Shown here: positions 1 through 8,048 of the stretch, in pieces
Layout: each line of letters begins with the position of its first letter
Numbering within the stretch: the first letter of the stretch is position 1
Source: a virus
IMG/VR virus record: IMGVR_UViG_3300032462_001224
Location: 1 to 30,697 of that record
DNA length: 30,697 nt
Strand: one strand, 5' to 3'
Position numbers and translations under genes: made by a program
Notes under the pieces: model-generated
The model's input: the letters and a program-made list of their open reading frames with translations, nothing else
Told to the model about the DNA's origin: nothing
The model's database searches: none

Positions 1-1215
1 TGTCTTGCGCCAGAACGTATCTAGCAAATGGGTGTTGTCTGTGCTGTTCATAAAAGTAATAGCACTTTCGAATCCAACTGTAGCACGAGTTAATTGGTCC
101 AATGGTCGTAACCATTCTAAATGTTCTTCGTAACGGGTTTGAATCTGTTTTTTGTATTCAGCTGTTGCAACGTCAACTCGCAAATACGCAGGATCTTGTA
201 GTATATTTACGTTGAGGTCTTGCGGTCTCAACAACCCTTTTTCTACCCAGTCTTTATGGAAGTCTGGCAAATGCATTGCATTCATAATACTCAGCGTGGG
301 ACTAATATAAAAGTCTACCTTGGGACATATCTCCATCATTTGCCTGCGGTTTTCTTCTACCACATCCCATTCAGTGCCTTTTCTAATATACTCTCCGCGC
401 GGCCCGGACGCATCCAAACTGGCGCCAACTGCCACACTGTCAAATTTGCGCCAGTAATCAAACACAGTGCGATCTTTAAGACGGGTTTTTGTGAAATTGG
501 TATTGTATATTAGTCTAACATCAAATCGTCCTCTGCGTTCTAGTTCTTCTAGAATCAAATAGTGTTCTTCCATCATCAATGGCTCTCCACCAGCAAAGTA
601 AATTTGCTCTACATGATCAATATGTTCAATCAGTTGTTCCCACACATCAGTAGCAAACCGGCCAGCATAGTTCAATGGCTTGTTTATTTTTGCCCAAGCT
701 GGGCCTGCTAGTTCAGTTTGGTCTTTGTACCAACTGCTGCTGAAGATATGCCCGCAACTTCTGCAACTTAGATTGCACAAATTGCTAAAACGCAGATCCC
801 AGTACGTCATTTCAAACTGGTCAGTGTGTCCGGTTTTGTCGGTTGCATTCACCCGGTCAATATGGTGGCCGTGATGTTTGTTTGCACTTCGGCGACCGCT
901 AAAAAATCCAGACTCTTCTTGTTCGTAACAACGGCCGCAAGCAGCATTGGGTGTTTCAGTCAGCATATCAACTCGTAGTTGTCGTTGCTCTGGACTGTTC
1001 CAAATTTCTGCTAGTGTATTTGTTTTACAGTTTCCAATTTGTCCCACTTTCATTTCGGCATGACAGCAGGGATATGCTTCGCCAGTCGGGTATGCATGCA
1101 CATGTATCCAAGGATAGATACAGAACGTTTTGGAATCTTTTAATAGAAATTCTTCACGATCCGTTAACTCAATTGGTTTTACTAAATCACTGCTGTTGTA
1201 TTTGTAAGCTGTCAT
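1..1215 (-). CDS. Radical SAM protein with N-terminal twitch domain (third copy; C-terminus cut by window edge)
   Basis: I translated this frame by hand from ATG at 1215. It stays open for 405 codons to base 1, so the C-terminus is missing. Residues 30-36 read TFCIYPW, followed by the pair C50-C51 and by C93/C96. With C32 this gives Cx18Cx41CxxC, the layout of an N-terminal twitch (half-SPASM) iron-sulfur domain. The radical SAM cluster motif CNLSCRSC follows at 147-154 (CxxxCxxC), and AGGEP at 208-212 is the usual SAM-contacting GGEP. Family knowledge: such enzymes cleave S-adenosylmethionine to start radical chemistry and the auxiliary cluster helps hold substrate. The target is unknown. 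The start overlaps the end of the previous radical SAM gene by 29 bp, suggesting coupled translation. Of the three copies it is closest to the textbook N-twitch form, with the doubled cysteine and the following GQIGN. Family assignment is confident; substrate cannot be stated. Confidence 0.87.
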   Translation of the reverse strand, partial: MTAYKYNSSDLVKPIELTDREEFLLKDSKTFCIYPWIHVHAYPTGEAYPCCHAEMKVGQIGNCKTNTLAEIWNSPEQRQLRVDMLTETPNAACGRCYEQEESGFFSGRRSANKHHGHHIDRVNATDKTGHTDQFEMTYWDLRFSNLCNLSCRSCGHIFSSSWYKDQTELAGPAWAKINKPLNYAGRFATDVWEQLIEHIDHVEQIYFAGGEPLMMEEHYLILEELERRGRFDVRLIYNTNFTKTRLKDRTVFDYWRKFDSVAVGASLDASGPRGEYIRKGTEWDVVEENRRQMMEICPKVDFYISPTLSIMNAMHLPDFHKDWVEKGLLRPQDLNVNILQDPAYLRVDVATAEYKKQIQTRYEEHLEWLRPLDQLTRATVGFESAITFMNSTDNTHLLDTFWRKT

Positions 1216-2533
1216 ACCATTCTTTTAAATTAGGAAACGTTTCTCCAAAGTTTTTATGTCTACGAATATCGTACTGACTAAAAAATTGATAAAAATCGTT
1301 GTGCAGCGTAGGCATTTCAAATGCATCGCTATGAGGTGTTTTGACAATATCCAAATAATCTAATAGACGTAAAGTATGGTTAATTTCATACTCGTGCATA
1401 TAATCACTGTCTGCATGGCGTGCCAACCACTGAGATAAATTTTCTTTGTATTGTGTTTTAATGTCAGCTGGCAATATCAACGGACTTTGAAAACTAGGAA
1501 ATCGTAATATATTTAGCGAAAACTTTACACCATCTTTGCCGTATTTCTTTTTAAATTCTATCAATTGTTCTAGGAATTCAGGAAGACTGTCTAAGCACAG
1601 TGCATTGATTGTGCACATCACGTGAACGCCGCGGAACTTGCCACTCTCAACAAGTTTTACCACGTTCTGCATCCATACAGTGTAGTCCAACCCATCACGT
1701 ATATATTCTGCTTGTATACCCACTGCTTCATTGCTGGTATACAAATCAATTGCAACACCGTCTACACTTCCAATTAGTCGATCAATATCAACATCGGCAC
1801 CTAAGTTACTGTTGATTGCTAAACAAGTTTTGCTCTTGCCTTTGTTTGTTTTGAACCACTCAATCAGCTTCCACGTTTCGGCTGACATCAATGGCTCACC
1901 GCCGGTTATCCGCAGTTCCTGCAATGTTTTATGCAAGTCCGATTCCCACCATTTATGGAACGCTTCTACATACGGATTAACTTCTGCAATCTTAAACAAC
2001 TGAGCACTGTTATGAGCATGCGTAAAGTGATTACGACCATCACTGATTAAATTGTTGTATGCTCCGTTTTTCTTGATGTCTTTTACCCAAGTGCTACTGA
2101 AAGCAGGATTGCAATAGCTACAAGCAAATTGGCATGTTCGGTCAAACGCAATTTCAAGTGTGCGAAGATTTATATCTTCATTGTAAGGAGTGTTGTAAGC
2201 ATCATTTAGTGCCACTATAGGGTAAATTTTACTTTTGTACACACGATCGCTAATGGCATCGGTTGCCATGTCTTCGATCTTCCAGCAGTATTCACAACCT
2301 TCCGGACGTTCACCTGCTAACATTTTTTTACGGTCATCCTTCTTTTTTGCTGTGTTATGCAATGCAGCAGGATTAACCTTTAGCTCTTCTATATCAATTG
2401 CATGCGCCGGTGGATGATGACAACTTGTTGTTTGTCCCGAACCTAGCCATATAGTGGCATTGTACCATTTGGCAGCACAGAAACTAGCACTTTTGGTATC
2501 CAGTATTTGATGTTTAAAATCTAAATCATTCAT
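1187..2533 (-). CDS. Radical SAM protein with N-terminal twitch domain (second copy)
   Basis: A 448-aa protein. Twitch-type cysteines are C19, C38, C80 and C83 (Cx18Cx41CxxC), with TSCHHPP around C38 and CEYCW at 80-84. The radical SAM motif is C134, C138, C141 (CQFACSYC), continuing NPAFSSTW. ITGGEP at 209-214 matches the SAM-binding GGEP. It is clearly paralogous to the 474-aa gene upstream: both have HPP after the second cysteine, LHNT about 20 residues later, a CxYCW...ED...SDR block, and CSYC.P.FSSTW. It shares the same skeleton with the third copy but less sequence. ATG at 2533 overlaps the stop of the 356-aa gene by 8 bp (ATGAATGA). The gene sits between a GT10-like gene and another radical SAM gene, so it probably works in the same modification pathway. 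The reaction is unknown. Confidence 0.88.
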   Translation of the reverse strand: MNDLDFKHQILDTKSASFCAAKWYNATIWLGSGQTTSCHHPPAHAIDIEELKVNPAALHNTAKKKDDRKKMLAGERPEGCEYCWKIEDMATDAISDRVYKSKIYPIVALNDAYNTPYNEDINLRTLEIAFDRTCQFACSYCNPAFSSTWVKDIKKNGAYNNLISDGRNHFTHAHNSAQLFKIAEVNPYVEAFHKWWESDLHKTLQELRITGGEPLMSAETWKLIEWFKTNKGKSKTCLAINSNLGADVDIDRLIGSVDGVAIDLYTSNEAVGIQAEYIRDGLDYTVWMQNVVKLVESGKFRGVHVMCTINALCLDSLPEFLEQLIEFKKKYGKDGVKFSLNILRFPSFQSPLILPADIKTQYKENLSQWLARHADSDYMHEYEINHTLRLLDYLDIVKTPHSDAFEMPTLHNDFYQFFSQYDIRRHKNFGETFPNLKEWYDSLQIQQQ

Positions 2534-3596
2534 TGATATATTTTGTCATAAACTGTTTGAAGCGTTCTGGAAACTCGGCTCGGACTTTGATTCGCATTTC
2601 GGTAAGGTGTTGTTGATTGTATTTACATACATTGTAACACTCTTTTAGGAAACTTGCAAGATCTTGTTGACATAAATCCCGGACAAGTTGACTAACTCTT
2701 TCTAATCGAGCTTGATTATTCTCTATCAAATCAAAACTTTCATCGATCACATGACCAAATGTTTTAAATCCTAAATTATGCATATCTCTGTAATAGCCTT
2801 GATTGGCCACTGCTATCCAAGGATGTCCCATAGCAACGGGTTTCCATATCTTTTCTGTTCTGAAACTATAAGGATAATCAAATACTGTTTCGGTTACCAA
2901 GCTAAAGTAAGTGTCGCTGTATGGTCTAGCATCAAGGTATATTTCTCCCCATATTCCAGTGCCGAACAGTTTACTTTTTACATTGTTGTCACTGACAGAA
3001 AAGTCAGTATTGAATCTTTTATTTTCGTACTGCTTGTTTAGCAGTTTTATAGGCCCGTTGCTGGCGTCTAAGTTAGACCATAAAGCTGTATCAAGCAATT
3101 TGGATAGTGCTGCTATCATATACTTTCTATGATAGCGATATAGTCCATTTAAAAATAAAAACTTGTACGGTCTTTTTGTTGAATAATTGTTGTTATATGT
3201 TTGTATAGCATTGATGTTTTCATTGTAATCTAATATTTTTGGAAGAAAACTATCGTATTGCAAACACGGGTACGACTCTTCCATATCGCCGCCGCCGATC
3301 AATAATATTTTTTTATCTAATACCAATTGCGTTATGTTAAACATATTGCAATGTTTTTTTAATGTGTTAGACCCCTCCAACGGGTTGCTTAATATTATCT
3401 TAACAGTGTCATTGTTGTTTGCTACATCCTTGAGCCAAGGCATATTTAAAACAAATTGCTCTCGCCCTATTAGATATATAGCATTTGAAATTACAGCATC
3501 CTGATGTAAATTGCAAAACTTGTAATCCACATACGGGTCGATGTTGTCATGTACGTCACAATTTACATCAACTATTAGTTTACGATTGCCGATCAT
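2526..3596 (-). CDS. Putative glycosyltransferase, GT10 (fucosyltransferase)-like C-terminal half
   Basis: A 356-aa protein without signal peptide or membrane segment. The recognisable part is residues about 230-290: FSLVTET, then FRTEKIWKP, then GHPWIAVA, then LGFKTF and IDESFD. This order of an acidic T-E-T, a T-E-K-x-x-x-P and a G-H-P stretch resembles the nucleotide-sugar site of GT10-type fucosyltransferases and related phage proteins. The N-terminal half is less familiar; it holds LLIGGGDMEESYPC and an aromatic FLFLNGLYRYHRKYM segment. The gene overlaps the upstream radical SAM gene by 17 bp and the downstream one by 8 bp, so it is translated as part of the same set. A role transferring sugar to the substrate of the radical SAM enzymes, or to a shared acceptor, is inference. 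An uncharacterised phage-specific family is the main alternative. Confidence 0.55.
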   Translation of the reverse strand: MIGNRKLIVDVNCDVHDNIDPYVDYKFCNLHQDAVISNAIYLIGREQFVLNMPWLKDVANNNDTVKIILSNPLEGSNTLKKHCNMFNITQLVLDKKILLIGGGDMEESYPCLQYDSFLPKILDYNENINAIQTYNNNYSTKRPYKFLFLNGLYRYHRKYMIAALSKLLDTALWSNLDASNGPIKLLNKQYENKRFNTDFSVSDNNVKSKLFGTGIWGEIYLDARPYSDTYFSLVTETVFDYPYSFRTEKIWKPVAMGHPWIAVANQGYYRDMHNLGFKTFGHVIDESFDLIENNQARLERVSQLVRDLCQQDLASFLKECYNVCKYNQQHLTEMRIKVRAEFPERFKQFMTKYINE

Positions 3597-5004
3597 AGTA
3601 TTCGCACTGGGTCCACCAGCTTTTCATTTCAGGAAATGTTGCTAAAAAATCTGTGTCATGCCTGCGGTCCGCTTCACTGAAGAAACGATAAAAGTCTGCT
3701 TTGTTTGTTTGCAAGTATTCCTTGTCCAACTGTTGCCCGTTGCGCATCCACGCTATGTCACGATCAAGACGGGCTATTTCGTAATCTTTAAAGCCGTGGA
3801 ATCTGGTTGCTTCTGTTTCAATGTCTTGTTGCATTGAAGTTTTTAATTTGTCCAACTGTGCAACATAACTTTCTGGCAACAGTTGCAAACTTTGCCAAGT
3901 TGGTTGACGCAACACAGGAGTATCAAACCACACACGTTGATATGTGCTACTGTGTTTTTTTCTAAGATCAAGTATGCCAGCAATCAGTTTTGGCAAACTT
4001 GTGACACTTAGATTGTTCATTGTCACAATGAATGTAATGCTGTTACGGTAAGGAACTTCGGTTAGGAATTGATTTACCCTGGCCCATACCAAATCAAAGT
4101 CAAGTCCGTGACGCATGTATTCTGCTTGTTCGCCCCACCCATCTAAACTGATGTACTGCATAAAGTGTTCGATTACACCTTCTTGGCACAGTTGTTTTGT
4201 ATATGCAAGATACTTTTGCCATAGTTTTTCGTCTACACTAAAGTTACTGGTCACATTCAAGTGCAAATCAGGCTTGGGATTGACCAACACATAGTCAAAC
4301 ACTCTATATGTGTTTTTGTCCATCAAGGGTTCGCCACCGGTCATACGGAAGTGTTCTAGTTCTGGATACAGCGTAGGCCACCATTCCCAAAACGCATCCA
4401 CATAAGGATTATCTTCACGAACCGGAATAGGTTTACGTTCTCCTGCAAAGTGTTCCGGAGCATTATGCGGAGTTGATGTAGGGTAAGCGCCGTGGCGGTC
4501 TATTTCTTGTTGCCATGTGCTACTGAACTGTGGACTACAATAACTGCAAGCAAGATTACAAGCATTGTTGAAGTTTACTTCAACATAACTGGGAGTAATG
4601 TCAGCATCCCACTCGGCATTTACAATCTTGCCAAAGTCTTTGGCGGCCCATGGCTCACCAGATCTATAATGACGGTCGCTTAGTTTACCGTTGTCTTCCA
4701 TTGTCCAGCAATAGCTACACTCTGCTGGCCGTGTGCCTTCTAGCATCTGTTTACGCTGTTGCTTTTTGTAATCAGTGTTGTGCAGTGCAGAGGGATTACG
4801 ACCTATTGCTTCTACAGGAATACGATGCAATGGAGGATGATAACAACTGTTATTGAGTCCCGTAGTTAGGTGTAGACTGACTTGTTTCCATTTGGCCAAG
4901 CACATGCTGGGACTAACAGTGTCCAACTGTTCTTTGATCAGTTCAGCATCGCTTAAAAACTTTGATTTAAAGTCTTTGCTAACTTCGTCGCCTTTATTTT
5001 GCAC
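3580..5004 (-). CDS. Radical SAM protein with N-terminal twitch domain (first copy)
   Basis: A 474-aa protein starting with GTG directly after the TAA of the upstream gene (TAAGTG). AAGGA about seven bases upstream is a good ribosome binding site and decides this start. Twitch-type cysteines are C35, C54, C96 and C99 (Cx18Cx41CxxC) with NNSCYHPP and CSYCW. The radical SAM cluster ligands are C149, C153 and C156 (CNLACSYC), followed by SPQFSSTW. MTGGEP at 221-226 is the SAM-contact motif. The rest fits a partial TIM barrel with LNVTSNFS and YISLDGWG, where a strand usually holds the substrate. It is the closest relative of the 448-aa copy. Its N-terminus is 16 residues longer than that copy's. 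Cytoplasmic, no membrane segment. Function beyond radical SAM chemistry is unknown. Confidence 0.9.
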   Translation of the reverse strand: MQNKGDEVSKDFKSKFLSDAELIKEQLDTVSPSMCLAKWKQVSLHLTTGLNNSCYHPPLHRIPVEAIGRNPSALHNTDYKKQQRKQMLEGTRPAECSYCWTMEDNGKLSDRHYRSGEPWAAKDFGKIVNAEWDADITPSYVEVNFNNACNLACSYCSPQFSSTWQQEIDRHGAYPTSTPHNAPEHFAGERKPIPVREDNPYVDAFWEWWPTLYPELEHFRMTGGEPLMDKNTYRVFDYVLVNPKPDLHLNVTSNFSVDEKLWQKYLAYTKQLCQEGVIEHFMQYISLDGWGEQAEYMRHGLDFDLVWARVNQFLTEVPYRNSITFIVTMNNLSVTSLPKLIAGILDLRKKHSSTYQRVWFDTPVLRQPTWQSLQLLPESYVAQLDKLKTSMQQDIETEATRFHGFKDYEIARLDRDIAWMRNGQQLDKEYLQTNKADFYRFFSEADRRHDTDFLATFPEMKSWWTQCEYYDRQS

Positions 5005-5931
5005 TTACCATCCTTCTTGACTGCGTATTACATCAATCTCTCGTACAGCAACACCGCGGTTATGCCAGTTGCTACGGTAATGGTGTTTGAAGAATTTGCT
5101 AGTGGGTTCATCAAACCACACCATTGGCAAGTCCAACTGTGTGCCAAGTTCTTCTGCCACTTTGCTTAATACAATTTCTGGATCAGTATCTTTGACTGTG
5201 TCCCACAATTGTTCAAGTGCAGCAAAGTCTTGTACTGTACGATAGTCCCAATCTGTCAACATGGTCATGTAAGTGCCCATGCGCGAGCCTGCCATGCTCC
5301 AAACACCATGTTCCGCATCTCGGCCCACATTGTGCCATACAGTTAAGTTGTCAAGATTGCGTTTGTGTGCGCGGTCTTTGAATTCAGCCAAGGTGGGTTT
5401 TTTGCCCACATTCAAACACATCTTGACACCTTCTCTAAAGCCGGCTCTCCAGGCATGAAAAGCAGATCCATTTGGAAATGTAGTTGAATAGCAATCGTGC
5501 ATGGCCCAGTACAACGGATCAAAACAAAATTCTACTTCTGTGGCTTCGCGACCATCTGTGGCTTCGTGTGTTTGCATTTCGTTGGCAAACTTTCTTGTCC
5601 AAGAACTCAATCCACCGTTGCCGTACATCAAGCCATTGACATGATTGCGTGCTCGCCAACGAAACACAGCCGATTCCCATTGTTCAGTTGGTAGTTCTAA
5701 TGTTAGATTAAAGAACTCTGGATCCGGCATGTTGTCACCATCGATCAATACAAAGCGTTCTGTTTCGCTTGCGGCGGCTGCTGCTTTGTGTGCAGCATCG
5801 CTTCCTTTAACTCCGTCGACGCGTTTGGCCCACGGAACCATGTTGCGAATCTTCACCCAGAATTCTTCTTTCTGCGGCTCGTCGTATGTCAAGTAAATGC
5901 AGTCAAGGTCTGCAATATCAATCCGATTCAT
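5005..5931 (-). CDS. GT-A-type glycosyltransferase-like protein
   Basis: A 308-aa protein. The N-terminus (CIYLTYDEPQKEEFW) and FVLIDGDNMPD at 60-70 fit a nucleotide-diphospho-sugar transferase fold. DGD (64-66) is the DxD-type motif that would hold the metal and sugar nucleotide. A later WHNVGRDAEHGVWSMAGSRMG stretch with conserved-looking His and Trp residues may form the rest of the site, though that is inference. There is no membrane segment. ATG at 5931 overlaps the upstream gene by 14 bp with GGAG eleven bases upstream; the stop abuts the GTG of the radical SAM gene. Similar proteins occur in marine T4-like phages, where their acceptors are not established. The donor sugar and acceptor are unknown here. 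Confidence 0.65.
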   Translation of the reverse strand: MNRIDIADLDCIYLTYDEPQKEEFWVKIRNMVPWAKRVDGVKGSDAAHKAAAAASETERFVLIDGDNMPDPEFFNLTLELPTEQWESAVFRWRARNHVNGLMYGNGGLSSWTRKFANEMQTHEATDGREATEVEFCFDPLYWAMHDCYSTTFPNGSAFHAWRAGFREGVKMCLNVGKKPTLAEFKDRAHKRNLDNLTVWHNVGRDAEHGVWSMAGSRMGTYMTMLTDWDYRTVQDFAALEQLWDTVKDTDPEIVLSKVAEELGTQLDLPMVWFDEPTSKFFKHHYRSNWHNRGVAVREIDVIRSQEGW

Positions 5932-6265
5932 GTGATTTCAAACTCCATTTAATATTTGGTTGTTGCTGGTCAACAACAATACTGATGTTGCCGGGCAAAC
6001 AAGGTGTTCCAGAAATACCAGGAACTAGTTTGGTAACTATTTTCTTTGGTTTTATGTGTACCAGTTTGCCATCGACCACACGCACATTTCTTGAACTGTG
6101 TTGATATGCTGTAGCGTCTATGTCTATGTAATTACCTGGCAAGTCTTCCATGCTGTAAGATAATGGTGAACCATTCTCATTGTAGTACAGTCTAAAAAAT
6201 ACAGCACCGGGAACTGGCACTGGTTCCGCCCATGCTTTCCAGAAATTTTCAGTAGTTTTGTTCAT
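5918..6265 (-). CDS. Small conserved phage protein of unknown function
   Basis: A 115-aa soluble protein with no cysteine pair or membrane segment. The visible pattern is FFRLYYNENGSPLSYSMEDL, then PGNYIDIDATAY, then NVRVVDGKLVHIKP, and GTPCLPGNISIVV near the C-terminus. It looks like an all-beta domain with a conserved YSMEDLPGNYI core. I recall similar proteins in other marine phages but cannot name a function. ATG at 6265 overlaps the stop of the membrane-protein gene by four bases (ATGA), and its own end overlaps the next glycosyltransferase gene by 14 bp. Its place between two sugar-transferase genes suggests a helper role in the cassette; that is inference. Confidence 0.7.
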   Translation of the reverse strand: MNKTTENFWKAWAEPVPVPGAVFFRLYYNENGSPLSYSMEDLPGNYIDIDATAYQHSSRNVRVVDGKLVHIKPKKIVTKLVPGISGTPCLPGNISIVVDQQQPNIKWSLKSHESD

Positions 6266-6528
6266 TGTTTAACAACACAATTCCTGCGATAATTGATCAG
6301 TCCGTATGCGGCTATAATAAACCATACAATTTCAATAATTATACTACTGATGTTGGGTTTGTAGTATAAATTAATTCCCAAAAGTATTGCAACAATCAAG
6401 TTGGCCAAGTTGTACTGCCAGCCTTTGCTGTCTATCTTGCCTGCTACATTTAGGTAATAGGTGGTTAGTAAAATAACAACGCCAATGTTGCCAACAAAGT
6501 CACTCCAGCTGTAGTCATATTCAATCAT
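6262..6528 (-). CDS. Three-helix inner-membrane protein, CBU_0592-like
   Basis: The preferred start is ATG at 6528, giving 88 aa beginning MIEYDYSWSDFVG. GGAAC sits just upstream, the overlap with the previous gene is only 8 bp, and the sequence matches the usual family start. An in-frame ATG at 6561 would add 11 residues. Hydrophobic segments are at about 14-30, 40-56 and 62-78, ending in a basic NYRR tail. The order GNIGVV...YYLN...G, NLANLIVAILLG, and IIIEIVWFIIAAYGLI closely follows the small CBU_0592-type membrane family of bacteria, whose biochemical role is not known. It is the only membrane protein visible in the window. In a glycosylation cassette it could anchor the soluble enzymes or act on envelope lipids, but this is inference. 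Confidence 0.72.
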   Translation of the reverse strand: MIEYDYSWSDFVGNIGVVILLTTYYLNVAGKIDSKGWQYNLANLIVAILLGINLYYKPNISSIIIEIVWFIIAAYGLINYRRNCVVKQ

Positions 6529-7297
6529 AGTAGTTCCAATTTTTGTTGTTGTAATGCACAAATCCCCACTGTACTATTGTTTGTATTCGTAACCCTGGGT
6601 TGGTATTTTCCCATATCAACTCTTTTGTCCAATCTTTAGTATGAGTGGCAACAATGCCCTGCTTCATATGAACAATAGTAGGACCGTGCCCAACTGGCAA
6701 TGTCACTTGTTCTCTGCCCATTATGTCTGCAGCCATGGCATAAACAACATCGGTTGACGGCTCTTCTTCGGCAAACTTTAATAGTGTTTTAAAGTCTGCC
6801 CAATTCTCAAATATATCTCTTACCCATTGGAAAAACTCTTGAGCTGTTTTACTCAACCGCCAATACGTTATAGCATTGTACACGTCTGGCAAGTTGTTGG
6901 CATCAAACAGTTTACGATAACGACGATGTGCGCTGGGCTGGTCATAAAAGTCTCTACATCCTTGACTCACAACTACGTCACGATGTTCAAACATGGTCCA
7001 CAAATGGTCTACTGGACTGGCAACAATCATGTCTGCTTCCAGTTTAATAGTTTGCCTATAAGGACTTGCTCTGAACACTTGCCAGTCATTTGCAAAGCCA
7101 CCTTTGTCACCGTACGGCAACATTTCTTTTGTTAGGATAGTTATGTTGGCGTCAGGATGCCATGCTCGTATGCTTGCGGCCAACTGTTCTGCACAGGCCA
7201 CATAGTCCACTGTGTCTGTGTTGATGGCTGGGATCAAATACCCACGTTCAGCAAGGATTGGCAACGATTGCTCCCAGTTGTTGTTTGCCCATGGCAT
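6521..7297 (-). CDS. GT-A-like glycosyltransferase paralog with EAD in place of DxD
   Basis: A 258-aa protein. YLIPAINTDTVDYVACAEQ near the start, NITILTKE at 51-58, and SPYRQTIKLEADMIVAS (78-92) line up with the neighbouring 266-aa protein. Both therefore belong to one GT8/GT-A-like nucleotide-sugar transferase group. The first Asp of the DxD motif is Glu here (E87-A88-D89). A second acidic patch, PSTDVVYAMA, and VGHGPTIVHMK toward the C-terminus resemble the distal metal-binding His region of GT8 enzymes. Start choice is uncertain. ATG at 7297 overlaps the upstream gene by 50 bp and has no clear ribosome binding site. TTG at 7264, preceded by GGGAG, would shorten the protein by 11 residues and the overlap to 17 bp. 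Donor and acceptor are unknown. Confidence 0.66.
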   Translation of the reverse strand: MPWANNNWEQSLPILAERGYLIPAINTDTVDYVACAEQLAASIRAWHPDANITILTKEMLPYGDKGGFANDWQVFRASPYRQTIKLEADMIVASPVDHLWTMFEHRDVVVSQGCRDFYDQPSAHRRYRKLFDANNLPDVYNAITYWRLSKTAQEFFQWVRDIFENWADFKTLLKFAEEEPSTDVVYAMAADIMGREQVTLPVGHGPTIVHMKQGIVATHTKDWTKELIWENTNPGLRIQTIVQWGFVHYNNKNWNYYD

Positions 7298-8048
7298 GAA
7301 AGTCTTGGTTCAATATGATCCACCGTGGTTTTTTGTCAGGAGTTAAAAAGTCTACCCTGTAGGAGTCTTGTGAAAGTTGTGTCAATTTGTGTTCTGGGGT
7401 AATACTTGCCAACGTGCCGGCAATCTCGTTGACTTGTAAGGTGTGTCCGTTCAGAGTATTTAATGCAATACTAAGAGAATGATCATTCCTGTACGTGGGT
7501 GTGTTATTTTTATATAAATTTCTGTAGTGAGTCCAATTGTTGCGTATCATTTCCATTGATTCAAATAGCAGTTGCGTTTTACTACAACGACGAAACATCA
7601 TAACAGTTGCCCACCACATAGGCATCCTATGACTTCCAAAATAATTTAAATCATCAAATGTTTGTAGTCCGGTGACATCAGTTGCCCAGCGGTGGCATAA
7701 AAAGTCTTGATCACTTGCTAATACTGTAGAGAGTTGATTGCTAGCAACAACATAATCTGCATCCAATACCAATGTTTGATCCCATGGACTTAATTTGTAA
7801 GCATCCATGCGATTTGTATTGTGCCATGTTACATTTGAGTTGTAATCAGAAAAGTATCTTGCACCGCCCTGTGCCGGATCAGCAAGTATTACTTTGTCAA
7901 ACGAATGTCCGCCGGCAGGCTCTTCCCGGGTAACAACACAAACAGGAATATTCAAATGCCGTTGTATATTTTTGGCAGACCAGTTGGCCATTGCGACATA
8001 ATCAGTATGTTCGTTATTGAACGCAAATATTAATGCACCAACAGTCAT
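7248..8048 (-). CDS. GT-A-like glycosyltransferase
   Basis: A 266-aa protein with an N-terminal strand GALIFAFNN, then DYVAMANWSAKNIQ, VCVVTREE, and LSPWDQTLVLDADYVVAS holding D96-A97-D98. That is the usual DxD of GT-A enzymes that bind a nucleotide sugar through a metal ion. MPMWWATVMMFRRC and NDHSLSIALN follow, as in GT8-like proteins. No signal peptide or membrane helix is evident. ATG at 8048 overlaps the stop of the 101-aa gene by four bases (ATGA). It is paralogous to the next gene, suggesting an old tandem duplication with divergence. It probably uses a nucleotide sugar to glycosylate a virion or host-envelope acceptor; the acceptor cannot be read from the sequence. Confidence 0.72.
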   Translation of the reverse strand: MTVGALIFAFNNEHTDYVAMANWSAKNIQRHLNIPVCVVTREEPAGGHSFDKVILADPAQGGARYFSDYNSNVTWHNTNRMDAYKLSPWDQTLVLDADYVVASNQLSTVLASDQDFLCHRWATDVTGLQTFDDLNYFGSHRMPMWWATVMMFRRCSKTQLLFESMEMIRNNWTHYRNLYKNNTPTYRNDHSLSIALNTLNGHTLQVNEIAGTLASITPEHKLTQLSQDSYRVDFLTPDKKPRWIILNQDFHAMGKQQLGAIVANPC

